Counted from the first letter of the stretch, positions 34,815-44,686 are shown. The stretch is DNA of 64,000 bases from Rhodoferax fermentans (GCF_002017865.1 NZ_MTJN01000002.1:3968001-4032000), one strand, 5' to 3'. Made by a program: numbers and translations. Notes: generated by a model not told the origin, from the sequence alone.

Positions 34815-37500
34815 AGCATCGGGGGCGGCCACCACCGTGCGCCGCGCCGACTACTCGGCCCCGGCGTTCTGGATCGACACCGTGGCGCTGACCTTTGATT
34901 TGGACCCGGCCAAGACCCGCGTCCTCAACAAGATGACGCTGCGCCGCAACCCCGAGGTGCCCGCACAAGCCTTGCGCCTGGACGGTGACGAGCTGAACCT
35001 GGCGCGCGTGCTGATCAACGGCGCCGGTTGCTCGTTCAAGATGGACGGCAACCAGCTGGTGCTGGAGAACCTGCCACAAGAAGGCGCGTTTGAGCTGGAG
35101 ATCTTCACCACCTGCGCCCCCATCAAAAACACCAAGCTGATGGGCCTGTACGTCAGCAACGACTCGTTCTTCACCCAGTGTGAGGCCGAGGGTTTCCGGC
35201 GCATCACCTACTTCATGGACCGCCCGGACGTGATGGCCAGCTACAGCGTGACGCTGCGCGCTGACAAGGCCAAATACCCGGTGCTGCTGTCCAACGGCAA
35301 CCTGGTCGAGCAAGGTGATCTGGAAGACGGCCGCCATTTCGCGCGCTGGGTCGACCCGCACAAAAAACCCTGCTACCTGTTCGCCCTGGTGGCAGGCAAG
35401 CTGGTGGCGCGTGAACAACGCATCGTGGCACGCAACGGCAAAGAGCATTTGCTGCAGGTCTATGTGCGCCCCGGCGACATGGACAAGACCGAACACGCGA
35501 TGCAATCGCTGATCAACTCGGTGATCTGGGACGAAGCCCGCTTTGGCCTGCCGCTGGATCTGGAGCGTTTCATGATCGTCGCCACCAGCGACTTCAACAT
35601 GGGCGCGATGGAGAACAAGGGCCTCAACATCTTCAACACCAAGTACGTGTTGGCCAACCAGGCCACCGCTACCGATGTCGACTTTGCCAACATCGAGTCG
35701 GTCGTTGGCCACGAGTACTTCCACAACTGGACCGGCAACCGCATCACCTGCCGCGATTGGTTCCAACTGAGCCTGAAAGAAGGTCTGACCGTGTTCCGCG
35801 ACCAGGAATTCAGCATGGACCTGTGTGCCGAGCCGTCTGCCCGCGCGGTCAAACGCATCGAGGACGTGCGCGTGTTGCGCACCGCGCAGTTCCCCGAAGA
35901 TGCGGGCCCGATGGCCCACCCGGTGCGGCCTGACAGCTACATCGAGATCAACAACTTCTACACCGTCACCATCTACGAAAAAGGTGCCGAGGTGGTGCGC
36001 ATGATGCAAACCCTGGTGGGAAGAAGCGGTTTTGCCAAAGGCATGGCGCTGTACTTCGAGCGTTTTGACGGCCAGGCCGTCACCTGTGACGACTTCGCCC
36101 AGGCTGTGGCCGACGCCAACCCCGACTCAGCTCTGGCCAAACTGTTGCCGCAGTTCAAGCGCTGGTACAGCCAGGCGGGCACACCGCGCCTGCAAGCGCG
36201 TGGCGACTACAACGCGGCTGAGCGCACCTACACCCTGAGTTTTAGCCAAAGCTGCCCAGCCACGCCGGGCCAGGACAACAAAGAGCCGTTTGTGATCCCG
36301 GTCCAACTGGGCCTGGTGGGTGCCAGTGGCGCCGCTCTGCCCCTGCACATCCAGAGCGACCTGGCCAGTGTGGGTGACAGCCACCTGCTGGTGCTGACCC
36401 AGGCCAGCGAGTCGATCACCTTTGAGAACGTCAACGAAGAGCCGGTGCCCTCGATCCTGCGCGGTTTCAGCGCACCGGTGATCCTGGACTTTGACTACAC
36501 CGACGCCCAGTTGCTGACCCTGCTGGCGCACGACCACGACCCGTTCAACCGCTGGGAAGCCGGCCAACGCCTTGCCCTGCGCAGCGCTATTCAATCCATA
36601 GTGGACAGCCCAGACGGAATAAGGGCTAAAGGCCTGAATCATGCTTATGTCGAGGCCATGCGCGCCGTGCTGCGCCACCCGACACTGGACGCCGCGTTCA
36701 AGGAACTGGTGCTGACCCTGCCCTCTGAGACCTACATCGCCGAACAGCTCGACGTGGTCGACCCGCAGCGTGTACACGCGGTGCGTGAAGCCATGCGCGA
36801 GCAACTGGCGCGCGAACTGTTGGCAGACTGGGAATGGGCGTTTGAGACCCACAAGGCCAACGGCAGCTACCGCCCCGACACGCTGTCAAGCGGCCGCCGC
36901 GCGCTGGCGGGCCTGGCGCTCAACTACCTGTGCCTGGCCGCACGCAGCTCGGAAGACACGGTCTGGCCCGGCAAGGCCTACCAGCGCTTCAAGGACGCTG
37001 ACAACATGACCGACCGGCTCAATGCCTTGTCTGCCCTGGTGCACAGCGGCCACGAGCTGGCCAAACCCGCGCTGGCACGCTTCCACAGCCTGTTCAAGGG
37101 TGAGGAGCTGGTGCTGGACAAATGGTTTGCGCTGCAAGCCGGTTGCTGTGACCGCGGTGGCCAGGTGCTGCCTGCGGTGCGCGCGCTCATGAAACACGCC
37201 GACTTCAACCTCAAAAACCCGAACCGCGCGCGCAGCGTGATCTTCAGCTACTGCAGCGCCAACCCCGGCGCCTTCCACCGCGGTGATGCAGCGGGTTACG
37301 TGTTCTGGAGTGAACAGGTGCTGGAGTTGGACACCATCAACCCACAGGTCGCCGCCCGCCTGGCGCGTGCGCTGGACCGCTGGAAAAAGCTGGCCGAGCC
37401 CTTCAAGACCGCCGCCCACGAAGCCCTGAAACGGGTGGCTGCCAAGGCGGACCTGAGCAACGACGTGCGCGAGGTGATCTCACGCGCCCTGGCCGATTGA
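34798..37500 (+). CDS. pepN: Aminopeptidase N
   Basis: A 900-residue M1 zinc metallopeptidase removing N-terminal residues from peptides. The exopeptidase motif GAMEN is at about 269-273. The zinc ligands are His305 and His309 in [11 protein letters not shown], with Glu328 in [10 protein letters not shown]. The C-terminal helical domain is complete. ATG 34798 lies inside the end of the HAD gene. A dispersed repeat copy at 36587-36636 encodes residues around [19 protein letters not shown] without breaking the frame. Confidence 0.97.
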   Translation: MLQLLEASGAATTVRRADYSAPAFWIDTVALTFDLDPAKTRVLNKMTLRRNPEVPAQALRLDGDELNLARVLINGAGCSFKMDGNQLVLENLPQEGAFELEIFTTCAPIKNTKLMGLYVSNDSFFTQCEAEGFRRITYFMDRPDVMASYSVTLRADKAKYPVLLSNGNLVEQGDLEDGRHFARWVDPHKKPCYLFALVAGKLVAREQRIVARNGKEHLLQVYVRPGDMDKTEHAMQSLINSVIWDEARFGLPLDLERFMIVATSDFNMGAMENKGLNIFNTKYVLANQATATDVDFANIESVVGHEYFHNWTGNRITCRDWFQLSLKEGLTVFRDQEFSMDLCAEPSARAVKRIEDVRVLRTAQFPEDAGPMAHPVRPDSYIEINNFYTVTIYEKGAEVVRMMQTLVGRSGFAKGMALYFERFDGQAVTCDDFAQAVADANPDSALAKLLPQFKRWYSQAGTPRLQARGDYNAAERTYTLSFSQSCPATPGQDNKEPFVIPVQLGLVGASGAALPLHIQSDLASVGDSHLLVLTQASESITFENVNEEPVPSILRGFSAPVILDFDYTDAQLLTLLAHDHDPFNRWEAGQRLALRSAIQSIVDSPDGIRAKGLNHAYVEAMRAVLRHPTLDAAFKELVLTLPSETYIAEQLDVVDPQRVHAVREAMREQLARELLADWEWAFETHKANGSYRPDTLSSGRRALAGLALNYLCLAARSSEDTVWPGKAYQRFKDADNMTDRLNALSALVHSGHELAKPALARFHSLFKGEELVLDKWFALQAGCCDRGGQVLPAVRALMKHADFNLKNPNRARSVIFSYCSANPGAFHRGDAAGYVFWSEQVLELDTINPQVAARLARALDRWKKLAEPFKTAAHEALKRVAAKADLSNDVREVISRALAD
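36587..36636 (+). repeat. Dispersed repeat inside pepN
   Basis: CTATTCAATCCATAGTG, then CAGCCC, GGAATAAGGGCTAAAGGCCTG: the same order of blocks as in the intergenic copies, and poorer in GC than the surrounding codons. Confidence 0.65.
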
Positions 37501-37519
37501 TCCACCCCGGGAGCCCTTC

Positions 37520-38524
37520 ATGACCAAAAAAACCTACCTCACGCGTTATCTGGTGGAGAAACAGCGCCTCAACGGCCACATCTCGCCCGAGCTGCGGCTC
37601 CTGCTGGAGGTGGTGGCGCGCGCCTGCAAGCGCATCAGCCAGGCGGTCAACAAGGGCGCCCTCGGTGATGTGATGGGCAGCGCCGACAGCGCCAATGTGC
37701 AGGGTGAAATCCAGAAGAAGCTCGACATCATCGCCAACGAGGTGCTGATCGAGGCCAACGAATGGGGTGGCCACCTGGCGGCCATGGCCAGCGAGGAAAT
37801 GGAAGGCATCCACGTGGTGCCCAACCGTTACCCGCAGGGTGAATACCTGCTGCTGTTTGACCCGCTGGACGGCTCCAGCAACATCGATGTGAACGTGAGC
37901 ATCGGCACCATCTTCAGCGTGCTCAAAAAACGCGATGGTGCGGCCGTGTCCGAGCAGGACTTTTTGCAAGGCGGCACCCAACAGGTGGCCGCCGGTTACT
38001 GCGTCTACGGCCCCCAAACCACCCTGGTGCTGACCGTGGGTGACGGTGTGGCGCTGTTCACGCTGGACCGCGAACAAGGCTCCTTCTTGCTGACGCAGGA
38101 AGACCTGCGCATCCCCGAAGACACCAAGGAATTTGCCGTCAACATGAGCAACCAGCGCCACTGGGCGCCACCGGTCACACGTTACATCGACGAGTGCCTG
38201 CAAGGTGTGGACGGCCCACGCGGCAAAGACTTCAACATGCGCTGGGTGGGCAGCATGGTGGCCGATGTGCACCGCATCCTGACCCGTGGCGGCGTCTTTT
38301 TGTACCCCTGGGACAAACGTGAACCCGAGAAGCCGGGCAAGCTGCGCCTGATGTACGAGGCCAACCCGATGAGCTGGCTGATCGAACAGGCCGGTGGTGT
38401 TGCCACCGACGGCCAACGCCGCATTCTGGACATCCCCGCCACCGCGCTGCATCAGCGTGTGGCGGTGTTCATGGGCTCCAAAAACGAGATCAACCGCCTG
38501 ATCAGCTACCACGCCGAGGCCTGA
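37520..38524 (+). CDS. fbp: Fructose-1,6-bisphosphatase class I
   Basis: A 334-residue gluconeogenic and Calvin-cycle type phosphatase. The metal- and phosphate-binding motif [20 protein letters not shown] ([13 protein letters not shown]) is near residue 112 and [11 protein letters not shown] near residue 258. Length is standard. It follows pepN after 19 bp with GGGAG before the ATG, so it is probably co-transcribed. Confidence 0.96.
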   Translation: MTKKTYLTRYLVEKQRLNGHISPELRLLLEVVARACKRISQAVNKGALGDVMGSADSANVQGEIQKKLDIIANEVLIEANEWGGHLAAMASEEMEGIHVVPNRYPQGEYLLLFDPLDGSSNIDVNVSIGTIFSVLKKRDGAAVSEQDFLQGGTQQVAAGYCVYGPQTTLVLTVGDGVALFTLDREQGSFLLTQEDLRIPEDTKEFAVNMSNQRHWAPPVTRYIDECLQGVDGPRGKDFNMRWVGSMVADVHRILTRGGVFLYPWDKREPEKPGKLRLMYEANPMSWLIEQAGGVATDGQRRILDIPATALHQRVAVFMGSKNEINRLISYHAEA

Positions 38525-38553
38525 GCGGCTGGTTATAATCGCTGGCTTACCAA

Positions 38554-38629
38554 GCCGGTGTAGCTCAGTCGGTAGAGCAGCTCATTCGTAATGAGAAGGT
38601 CGGGTGTTCGATTCATCTCTCCGGCACCA
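38554..38629 (+). tRNA. tRNA-Thr (CGT), island integration site
   Basis: A 76-nt cloverleaf with encoded CCA. The anticodon loop is TTCGTAA, and a -10 box TATAAT lies at 38534-38539. Acceptor GCCGGTG faces CTCCGGC, giving one T-T mismatch at position 6, and the T stem has two G-U pairs. The last 16 bases are part of a 17-bp direct repeat found again at 44777. Confidence 0.95.
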
Positions 38630-38630
38630 T
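38614..38630 (+). other. attL core (tRNA-Thr 3' end)
   Basis: A 17-bp sequence identical to 44777-44793; flanks differ on both sides (CTAAAAG after it here, ACAAATC at the other copy). Confidence 0.88.
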
Positions 38631-38688
38631 CTAAAAGTCCCGCAACCCGCATAAACAGTGGGTTTGCGGGCATCCTAAGGTCCCCAGT

Positions 38689-38709
38689 TGTGGTAAAAAC
38701 TGTGGTAAA
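38689..38709 (+). repeat. Tandem TGTGGTAAA motifs near attL
   Basis: TGTGGTAAA at 38689-38697 and again at 38701-38709. The same motif pair occurs at the right end (44687-44706). Arm-type integrase or excisionase sites are a reasonable guess. A GC hairpin, CCCGCAACCC with GGGTTTGCGGG, lies at 38639-38670. Confidence 0.6.
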
Positions 38710-38714
38710 CGCCC

Positions 38715-40118
38715 ATGCGGATGACCTTCGGACCCCTTCTAGTGAAATTGAAACACGCCCACCGCCGTGACCCCAAAGACCCCAATAGCAGCATCGTCTA
38801 TCAGCGGGGAGTTCCCAGCGACTTGCGGGACCGCTACCACAGCAAGACGCACCATCACGACCTGAAGACCTCCGACATCGCCAAAGCTGCCCCGATGGTT
38901 GAGGCGTGGAACAGGCACTATGAAGCTGAATGGGCTGGCCTACGTGCTGCCCCTGAGTCGTCCCCACAGGCCCTTAAGGTCCACACAGCGGCCTTCTTGA
39001 AGGAATGGGGACTCACCCCCGGCGACACAGATTCACCAGCATCAGAGGCCTTCTTTGACAGCGTGGAAAACAAGCGCTGGCGGCACTCCGGGAATGATGA
39101 AGACAAGTACGAAAACGCCGAGCTTTCCGACTTCCTGCCACCTGTGGAAGCCGCAGCCTTCAAGGCCCTGACAGGCAAGCAGCGGGACACCCTGACTGAT
39201 GCCCTTGAACTTCATCTGAAGATACACCCCAAGCTGGACAACGCCAAATTTGTGACCTATCAGCGCCGGGCCTTTGCTGCGTTGGTGGCTGTCACTGGTG
39301 ACAAGCCAATAAGCGAGTTCAAGCGGGCCGATGCTCGGGCCTACATGAACGCGGCCTTACTCACTGCGAAAACAACCACAGTTCGACGCCTCATGGGGGC
39401 AATGTCCGCAGTGTTCGCCACGTACATCAAAGAGAACGACCTCGCTACACCAAACCCGTTCGCTGAGCTGCCAATCCCCAGAGAGGGACACGATGCCATA
39501 AGGAGGCACTCCTTCACGCGCCCCGAACTGGCGACCCTTGAGATAGCCTGTAGGGCACAGGATGACCCCATGCGCTGGATACTGGCGCTGCTGCTGGGGA
39601 CTGGTGCGCGACTGGCTGAAGTGGTGGGCCTGCCCTTGGAAGACATTCACCTTGACCATGTATACCCCCATGTCGTCTTTCAGGTGCACCCGTGGCGAGA
39701 CATCAAGGGCGCCAACGGTATCCGGGGGAAGAAAGACAGAACCGTTCCCTTGATTGGCGTTGCATTGTGGGCAGCCCAGCGCATCAAAGGGGCAGCTGTG
39801 AATGGTCAAGCGTTCGCCTTCCCGCAATACACGAACGGCACTGAATGCCGGGCGACCAGCGCATCGGGTGCCTTGAATGGCTGGCTCAAGCGCTTGCCCC
39901 TGCCCCATACCTGCCACGAACTGCGCCACACAATGAAGGACTTGCTTAGGGCCGTACAGTGCCCCAAGGACATCAGTGATGAAATCACAGGTCACGGCAC
40001 CAAGGACACGGGGGACGGCTATGGAGACTGGAAGCATTTTCCAGTTTGGTCTGAATGGTTGACCAAAGCATTGCAGCACAGCGAAAAAACAGATGCTCCG
40101 ACCCACGCACAGGAATAA
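38715..40118 (+). CDS. Tyrosine-type integrase
   Basis: A 467-residue phage-type recombinase. The catalytic set is visible: Arg299 in LGTGARLAEVVGLPLEDI, His401 and Arg404 in HELRHTMKDLL, His427 in ITGHGTKD and Tyr436 in DGYGDW. The N-terminal half has the arm-binding and core-binding helical domains (SEFKRADARAYMNAALL). It points into the element from the tRNA, the usual layout for tRNA-targeting integrases. The frame is intact. Confidence 0.95.
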   Translation: MRMTFGPLLVKLKHAHRRDPKDPNSSIVYQRGVPSDLRDRYHSKTHHHDLKTSDIAKAAPMVEAWNRHYEAEWAGLRAAPESSPQALKVHTAAFLKEWGLTPGDTDSPASEAFFDSVENKRWRHSGNDEDKYENAELSDFLPPVEAAAFKALTGKQRDTLTDALELHLKIHPKLDNAKFVTYQRRAFAALVAVTGDKPISEFKRADARAYMNAALLTAKTTTVRRLMGAMSAVFATYIKENDLATPNPFAELPIPREGHDAIRRHSFTRPELATLEIACRAQDDPMRWILALLLGTGARLAEVVGLPLEDIHLDHVYPHVVFQVHPWRDIKGANGIRGKKDRTVPLIGVALWAAQRIKGAAVNGQAFAFPQYTNGTECRATSASGALNGWLKRLPLPHTCHELRHTMKDLLRAVQCPKDISDEITGHGTKDTGDGYGDWKHFPVWSEWLTKALQHSEKTDAPTHAQE

Positions 40119-40518
40119 TCCACCCTCGACCCCATTTAGGGGGCAACCTCACCCCAGCGGGTCAAGAAGTGAGGATTCACGCGGGTTTGCAGGGGGTCGA
40201 ACCCTTCATCTGTTCACTGTGCTGTTCATTTTGAACAGTAGCCCAGTCGGTGCCCCTGCTGCCACTGAGTAGGGCTGTGCCAGCGGTGGTAGACCTCTTT
40301 GCCTTGGGGTTTCATCTCTGTTGTTGTACTGCTCAAGGTTCGGTAAGGGAGTCTTCAAGACAACTCGCTGACCTCCCCCTGAATCAGTGGTGTGCAGCGG
40401 GTCGCCTTGAATCTGGCCTTACGTGTTCCCCATGGTTGTCCAGCGGTCACAGGACCAGCACAACAACATAACGAGGCCCCCTTAAGGTGCACCCTATAAG
40501 TGAGTTACTAAGGAACCC
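40119..40518. other. 400-bp gap without a recognised gene
   Basis: The stretch lies between the convergent ends of the integrase gene and the 183-codon ORF. A 73-codon plus-strand frame (40250-40471) has no Shine-Dalgarno, no domain and unlikely composition. I see no RNA gene or strong terminator. Confidence 0.5.
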
Positions 40519-41070
40519 TCAATAGGGCACATCCCCTGGCCTGATGTTCGCAGGGAGCGGCCACAGGCTCACGCCGTCCTGTTCAGCAGCCCTACAGGCC
40601 GCGTTGAGGTCATCCCAAGTGGCCTTGCTGTGCCTACGGGGTGAATACACAAACACAGAACCAACAAAGCCATGCCCTTGGCTGCGTACCTCTTTGACCA
40701 ATAACCCAGCGTCAACCATCTGGCCCTGTATGGTCCGGATGGTTTGGGGTTCCCCATGCTGGGCTGACCTCTGCGACAGCACCACCTCGCCCCCGGCCCT
40801 GTCCGCCACTGCGAAGGAATGCAGGACTGACCCCAAAGTGTCAAGGTACTTCTCAGATACTCGTTTGGCTCCCAAGGTGGCACAGGCAAACTCCCTGAGC
40901 AAATGCCGCTTGGCGGGTGACATCCTCACCGGGGGTGGTGTCGTAGGCAAGGACTGAAAGAACGCCTCTTCTATCTCCGGTGTCCAGTTCTGGTCTACCT
41001 TCGGCCCGTACTTGGCTGCCACCTCTTCACGCGAGAGGCGAACGGCTGGCGCTGAGGGTGTCACTCCCAT
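40519..41070 (-). CDS. Hypothetical protein, island gene
   Basis: A 183-residue soluble protein of unknown function. The C-terminal half (QTIRTIQGQMVDAGLLV, GHGFVGSVFVYSPRRHSKATWDDL) looks like a small winged-helix-type fold that could bind DNA; this is a weak impression. Its ATG overlaps the end of the preceding gene by 10 bp, so the two are translated together. Confidence 0.65.
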   Translation of the reverse strand: MGVTPSAPAVRLSREEVAAKYGPKVDQNWTPEIEEAFFQSLPTTPPPVRMSPAKRHLLREFACATLGAKRVSEKYLDTLGSVLHSFAVADRAGGEVVLSQRSAQHGEPQTIRTIQGQMVDAGLLVKEVRSQGHGFVGSVFVYSPRRHSKATWDDLNAACRAAEQDGVSLWPLPANIRPGDVPY

Positions 41071-41540
41071 GGCAACAGACCCTCGTCCTCATCTTCAGGA
41101 ACGCACAGGATGGTCCCCACTGGCTCGACAGGTGCAACTTGAGGGGCTTGGGTTGCCTGTCGTTCTGCACGCGCTGCGGCCCGCTTTATGGCCTTTGCTT
41201 CCTTTAGTCTGTCGGCCTTCTGCTGGGCCTTGAGGGCTGCGGCTTCTTCCTTGAGTCGGGCCTTCTCTGCTGCCTTCTGTTCCCGTGCCAGTTCGGCCAG
41301 GGCTTCCTTGAGGGCAGCTTCCCGGCCCTCTGCTTGTGCCTTCTTCTTGATGCTGTCGGCTGCTTCAACACAGTCAAGGCAGTGGCTCCCGGCCATCGTC
41401 CGAACACGACCATGACCACGAGCGGTGCAGTGGTGACCATTGAAGACACTCAGCCCAGCAGCCCTAGCGGGTGCCCTGCCAGTTAACCCCTGGAGGGCTT
41501 CGAGCTTGATACGGTCAGCAGCAAGTGAAATGCGAGACAT
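41061..41540 (-). CDS. Hypothetical coiled-coil protein with Cys motif
   Basis: About 159 residues from ATG 41540 (MSRISLAADRIKLEAL). A Cys/His cluster (HHCTARGHGR, SHCLDCVEAAD) is followed by a long charged helix rich in Ala, Lys and Glu (ALAELAREQKAAEKARLK), predicted coiled coil, and an acidic tail. No family is recognised. It overlaps the next island gene and probably forms an operon with it. Confidence 0.6.
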   Translation of the reverse strand: MSRISLAADRIKLEALQGLTGRAPARAAGLSVFNGHHCTARGHGRVRTMAGSHCLDCVEAADSIKKKAQAEGREAALKEALAELAREQKAAEKARLKEEAAALKAQQKADRLKEAKAIKRAAARAERQATQAPQVAPVEPVGTILCVPEDEDEGLLPWE

Positions 41541-41838
41541 GGCGGGGTTCTTCCTTGAGTGGGTTTGATTGAGACGGCTCAGAACTGAGCGAGGGACAGC
41601 CACCACAAGGCCAATGCCAGGACAACTTAAGGGTTGGGGGGGGGCTGTGGTAGCGATGGTCAGGGTTTAGACCGCAGAATTGCCCGGCGGGGGTGTGCTT
41701 CCTTTTGCAAATCAAGCACTTACTGAGCGATTCAGGTGTGATGGCTGCGCAGAATCAGCGGGAAAAATGTTCCTCTTACCGATGGTCGGGGACTAGGCGC
41801 ATAAAACGCCCAAAATCAACCCAATTTCAACGACAGAA

Positions 41839-42165
41839 TCAGCCCCAGACCCCATTGGGTGCTTGCAAGGCTGCTATCTGATTTGACATCCACACCTGAG
41901 ACCAACGGGCCGGGGCCTGCTGGGCCTCCAGTTCCTGCCACCGGGTCACGATGGCGTGCCGCATGGGCACCGAGTAGCCAGACACAAGGGTGATGGTCAG
42001 GTCCTTGGGGAGGCGGAAGCCCGGCTGGGGTCGGCCATAGGTGTCTGGAAGATTGGCCGAAAAGTCGGCCGATGTCAGGCCGAGCTGATCAAGCATGTTG
42101 CGAATGTCGGCCAGGACGTGCTTGTGGTCCTTGCCTGTGTACTCAGCGATGTCCCGGCTGGTCAT
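41839..42165 (-). CDS. Rha-type phage regulatory domain, frame-displaced from BRO-N part
   Basis: About 108 residues: MTSRDIAEYTGKDHKHVLADIRNML, then FRLPKDLTITLVSGYSVPMRHAIVTRWQELE (key parts TSRDIAEYTGKDH and LVSGYSVPMRH). This is the pattern of Rha-family phage regulators and antirepressor C-terminal domains. There is no Shine-Dalgarno before ATG 42165, and the sequence overlaps the end of the BRO-N frame by 23 bp. It is probably the second half of one antirepressor gene. Confidence 0.65.
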   Translation of the reverse strand: MTSRDIAEYTGKDHKHVLADIRNMLDQLGLTSADFSANLPDTYGRPQPGFRLPKDLTITLVSGYSVPMRHAIVTRWQELEAQQAPARWSQVWMSNQIAALQAPNGVWG

Positions 42166-42472
42166 CGTCAGGGGGCCGGTGGTGGAGGGGGCGGATAGCA
42201 GGAAGGACCACACTGGTGACCCACTTCTTGCACGCCTTGGCTTCGGGCTTGCGGGACTTGAGGATGAGCGAGTAGAGGCCCGACTCATTGACATAGGCCA
42301 TGTACGGAGCCACCCGGCCCCCCTCAGAATTTCTGAGGGTCTGCTTTTCGTCAGCGTCGAGGCCCGCAAGCCAGCGGGTTGTGCCCTTAGCTGTGTCCAT
42401 GTCGAGAGCGCGGCAGATGTCCACGGCAACAAACCATGGCTCGTTGTCCTTGGTGACAGCGCGGAGGTTCAT
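42143..42472 (-). CDS. BRO-N antirepressor domain
   Basis: A 109-residue frame with a BRO-N domain: AVTKDNEPWFVAVDICRALDM, LAGLDADEKQTLRNSEGGR and YVNESGLYSLILKSRKPEAKACKKWVTSVVLP. After LPAIR the reading turns into Pro/His-rich nonsense while the plus-one frame continues as a Rha-type domain. Codons upstream of the ATG (SVFTFAPG) also look like domain sequence without a start codon, so the 5' end may be altered too. It is divergent from the serine recombinase gene. Confidence 0.7.
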   Translation of the reverse strand: MNLRAVTKDNEPWFVAVDICRALDMDTAKGTTRWLAGLDADEKQTLRNSEGGRVAPYMAYVNESGLYSLILKSRKPEAKACKKWVTSVVLPAIRPLHHRPPDDDQPGHR

Positions 42473-42616
42473 GCCGGGGGCGAATGTGAAAACTGAGGGT
42501 GTCCTCAGGGTATACCTGTGCGAACAGACAACAAGCCAGCGAAAAAGCGTCCACAGGGCTTGTTTTTCTATCTGCGGACACTTATCATGCGGACATAACC
42601 TCTAAGGACACATTCC

Positions 42617-43255
42617 ATGCAAACCTTTCTATATGCCCGCGTCAGTACCACAGACCAAAACATCATTCACCAGCAAGCCCAGGCAGAAGCCGCTGGCTAT
42701 GTATTTGATGAAGTCATACACGATGATGGGGTGTCTGGTGTCAGTACCCGCTTACAGGACCGCAAGGGCGGAAGCTTGCTGCTGAACAAGTTACGCAAGG
42801 GTGACACGCTGGTGGTCCGCTGGGTGGACCGACTGGGGCGCAACTATGAGGACGTTACCGAGACCATTAGAACGCTGATGGGGCGCGGTGTGGTGGTTCG
42901 TACCATCATCAATGGCATGACCTTTGACGGCAGCACCACAGACCCAATACAGAAGGCAGTGCGGGACGCTTTGATAGGGTTCATGGCAGCAACTGCACAG
43001 GCTCAAGCAGAAGCCACGAAGGAGGCCCAGAAGGCTGGCATCAAGTCAGCCCTTGAGAGCAAGGACGCTGCCACCAAGTACCGGGGCAGGAAGCCGACAT
43101 TCACAGAAGAGCAGTTCAAACAGGCAGAAGAGATGCTTTCCATGGGGCGGACCCCCTCGGCTATATCCAAGGAGTTGCACATCCCACGGGCCACGGTCTA
43201 CCGTATCAAGGATGACCCTGTGAAAATGGCAGCGGTGCTGCAAGCATGGTCCTGA
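42617..43255 (+). CDS. Serine recombinase (resolvase/invertase)
   Basis: A 212-residue small serine recombinase. Ser10 in YARVSTTDQN is the nucleophile; VIHDDGVSGVSTRLQDR and LVVRWVDRLGRN (the conserved Arg motif) follow, and a C-terminal helix-turn-helix covers about 165-200 (RTPSAISKELHIPRATVYRI). It could invert or resolve DNA within the element. AAGGAC lies before the ATG. It is an independent recombinase beside the tyrosine integrase. Confidence 0.93.
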   Translation: MQTFLYARVSTTDQNIIHQQAQAEAAGYVFDEVIHDDGVSGVSTRLQDRKGGSLLLNKLRKGDTLVVRWVDRLGRNYEDVTETIRTLMGRGVVVRTIINGMTFDGSTTDPIQKAVRDALIGFMAATAQAQAEATKEAQKAGIKSALESKDAATKYRGRKPTFTEEQFKQAEEMLSMGRTPSAISKELHIPRATVYRIKDDPVKMAAVLQAWS

Positions 43256-43286
43256 GAGGTCACCAGCAGCCCGCCATGCCATCGTT

Positions 43287-43529
43287 CTAGCTGGCTGACA
43301 CCAGCGCCTTGCCCGGTGTCCTGAAGTCAATACAGACCTCATAGCCGCCCACCTGAAGGAACCTGCTGGTGCCCTGCTTCCCGAACCGAACACCCCATGG
43401 CCCATCACGCCAATAGACAACACCCGCACCATCAATCGGCAGGTGCTTTGCAGCCCACACAGCCCATGCATCCAACCGGGAAGCGATGCTGTAAGGGATA
43501 GAGGCAAAGGTGCGTTGAATGGTGTTCAT
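43287..43529 (-). CDS. Hypothetical small protein
   Basis: An 80-residue frame (start MNTIQRTFASIPYSIASRLD; core GVVYWRDGPWGVRFGKQGTSRFLQVGGYEVCIDF in part GVVYWRDGPWGVRFG). Beta-rich and soluble, with AAGGACC upstream of the ATG. Codon use and composition are compatible with a real gene, but no family is recognised. Confidence 0.45.
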   Translation of the reverse strand: MNTIQRTFASIPYSIASRLDAWAVWAAKHLPIDGAGVVYWRDGPWGVRFGKQGTSRFLQVGGYEVCIDFRTPGKALVSAS

Positions 43530-43650
43530 CAGGTGGTCCTTGAGTGATTTAGAAGGCCCGAACTATGCCCTGAAAACAGGGGGCACACCAGCACAAAAAA
43601 CCCCAATGGACAAGCTGTGGTAACGTGTCGTTGCTGCGCTATCAATAGCA

Positions 43651-44634
43651 ATGTCCCGCCCGTTCAAGCCTACAAAAACGGGGAGCTTCCAAGGTGTGGA
43701 CAGCCTGCACAGTTCAGCGGCCCGGACAGCCCTCCGCCGGGCAGCAACCATGGCCCAACCAAGGCAGCCCGCAAGGTGCCCGGCTGATGGCAGGAAGGCA
43801 CCCGGCACGGGGGGAAGACCGCGCCTGTGTTCATTGGATGACCTGAGACAAATTTGCGCCAAATATTGGCCTAGACTCAAGCCCGAGGCACCACTTGATG
43901 ACTACTTAGGGAGTTTGACCATGGCGGGGAGCGCACGGCAGAAAATCGACCCACAGATACGGGACATGTTCGACCTTGAGGTTGACAAACCAGACCACGA
44001 CAGAATCCTAACGACACTCTTTGGTGATGATGGGACATTGCTCAGGTTGCTGGAGGAGTTGCATGGTTTGGAAAAACTTTCCCCATTCACTACAGAGTCT
44101 GAATTTAACGTGTTCTCGGATCAAGGCCTATTTAAGGTCATCAGTTACGACGCAGCGGTCGAAAAGACCGGGATAACCCCCACATGGGAAAGAGCATCTC
44201 CGGTCCGTATGTCATCGAAACAGTTGGAGGTTCCCATGCTGTGGGCCTCCGAGCGGTCATCACGAATCATCGGATTCTGTGACATCGGCATTTCCTATCA
44301 GCTTGTCAAATGGCCTGAGTTGTATGCAACGACAAGGGGGGAGTACTCTTGGAGGCGCAATGTGGTGCAGCGCCACGCACTCATTGAGGTCAAGGGAGCA
44401 TGGCCGACAGTGGGCAATCTGGTGCGTCAACTCAATTTGTATAGGCACTCACGCCCTGTAGAACTGACGGGACATTGCCAATTGCTGCTTGTTGGGCCTG
44501 ACGCTTCAATGAATGAAATTGCCTGCCAGCATCAGTACCGCCTTGCCACTTTCGATGCATCTGGAAAGACCTTCACCCTACAGGCAGGGGACAGTGCCCC
44601 GGCGCGTACATTGACCACGGAAGGGGTGTTCTGA
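43651..44634 (+). CDS. Putative PD-(D/E)XK nuclease, island cargo
   Basis: A 327-residue protein of no named family known to me. After a basic N-terminus it has a charged region (DRILTTLFGDDGTLLRLLEEL), then a restriction-nuclease-like core: Asp211 in IIGFCDIGISYQ, Glu246 and Lys248 in HALIEVKGAW, and Gln260 in LVRQLNLYRHS, the D-x(n)-E-x-K plus Q arrangement. GC content is visibly lower than in the neighbours. It is the last gene before attR, the usual cargo position. DNA cleavage and a defence role are inferred. Confidence 0.65.
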   Translation: MSRPFKPTKTGSFQGVDSLHSSAARTALRRAATMAQPRQPARCPADGRKAPGTGGRPRLCSLDDLRQICAKYWPRLKPEAPLDDYLGSLTMAGSARQKIDPQIRDMFDLEVDKPDHDRILTTLFGDDGTLLRLLEELHGLEKLSPFTTESEFNVFSDQGLFKVISYDAAVEKTGITPTWERASPVRMSSKQLEVPMLWASERSSRIIGFCDIGISYQLVKWPELYATTRGEYSWRRNVVQRHALIEVKGAWPTVGNLVRQLNLYRHSRPVELTGHCQLLLVGPDASMNEIACQHQYRLATFDASGKTFTLQAGDSAPARTLTTEGVF

Positions 44635-44686
44635 GGTCACGCCCTTGAATCGAGGGAATGCTCAGGCCAGAAAGCGCCCTATGCCC

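Noticed and set aside
40250..40471. 73-codon plus-strand ORF
   Set aside because: No ribosome-binding site, no family and untypical composition; treated as chance.
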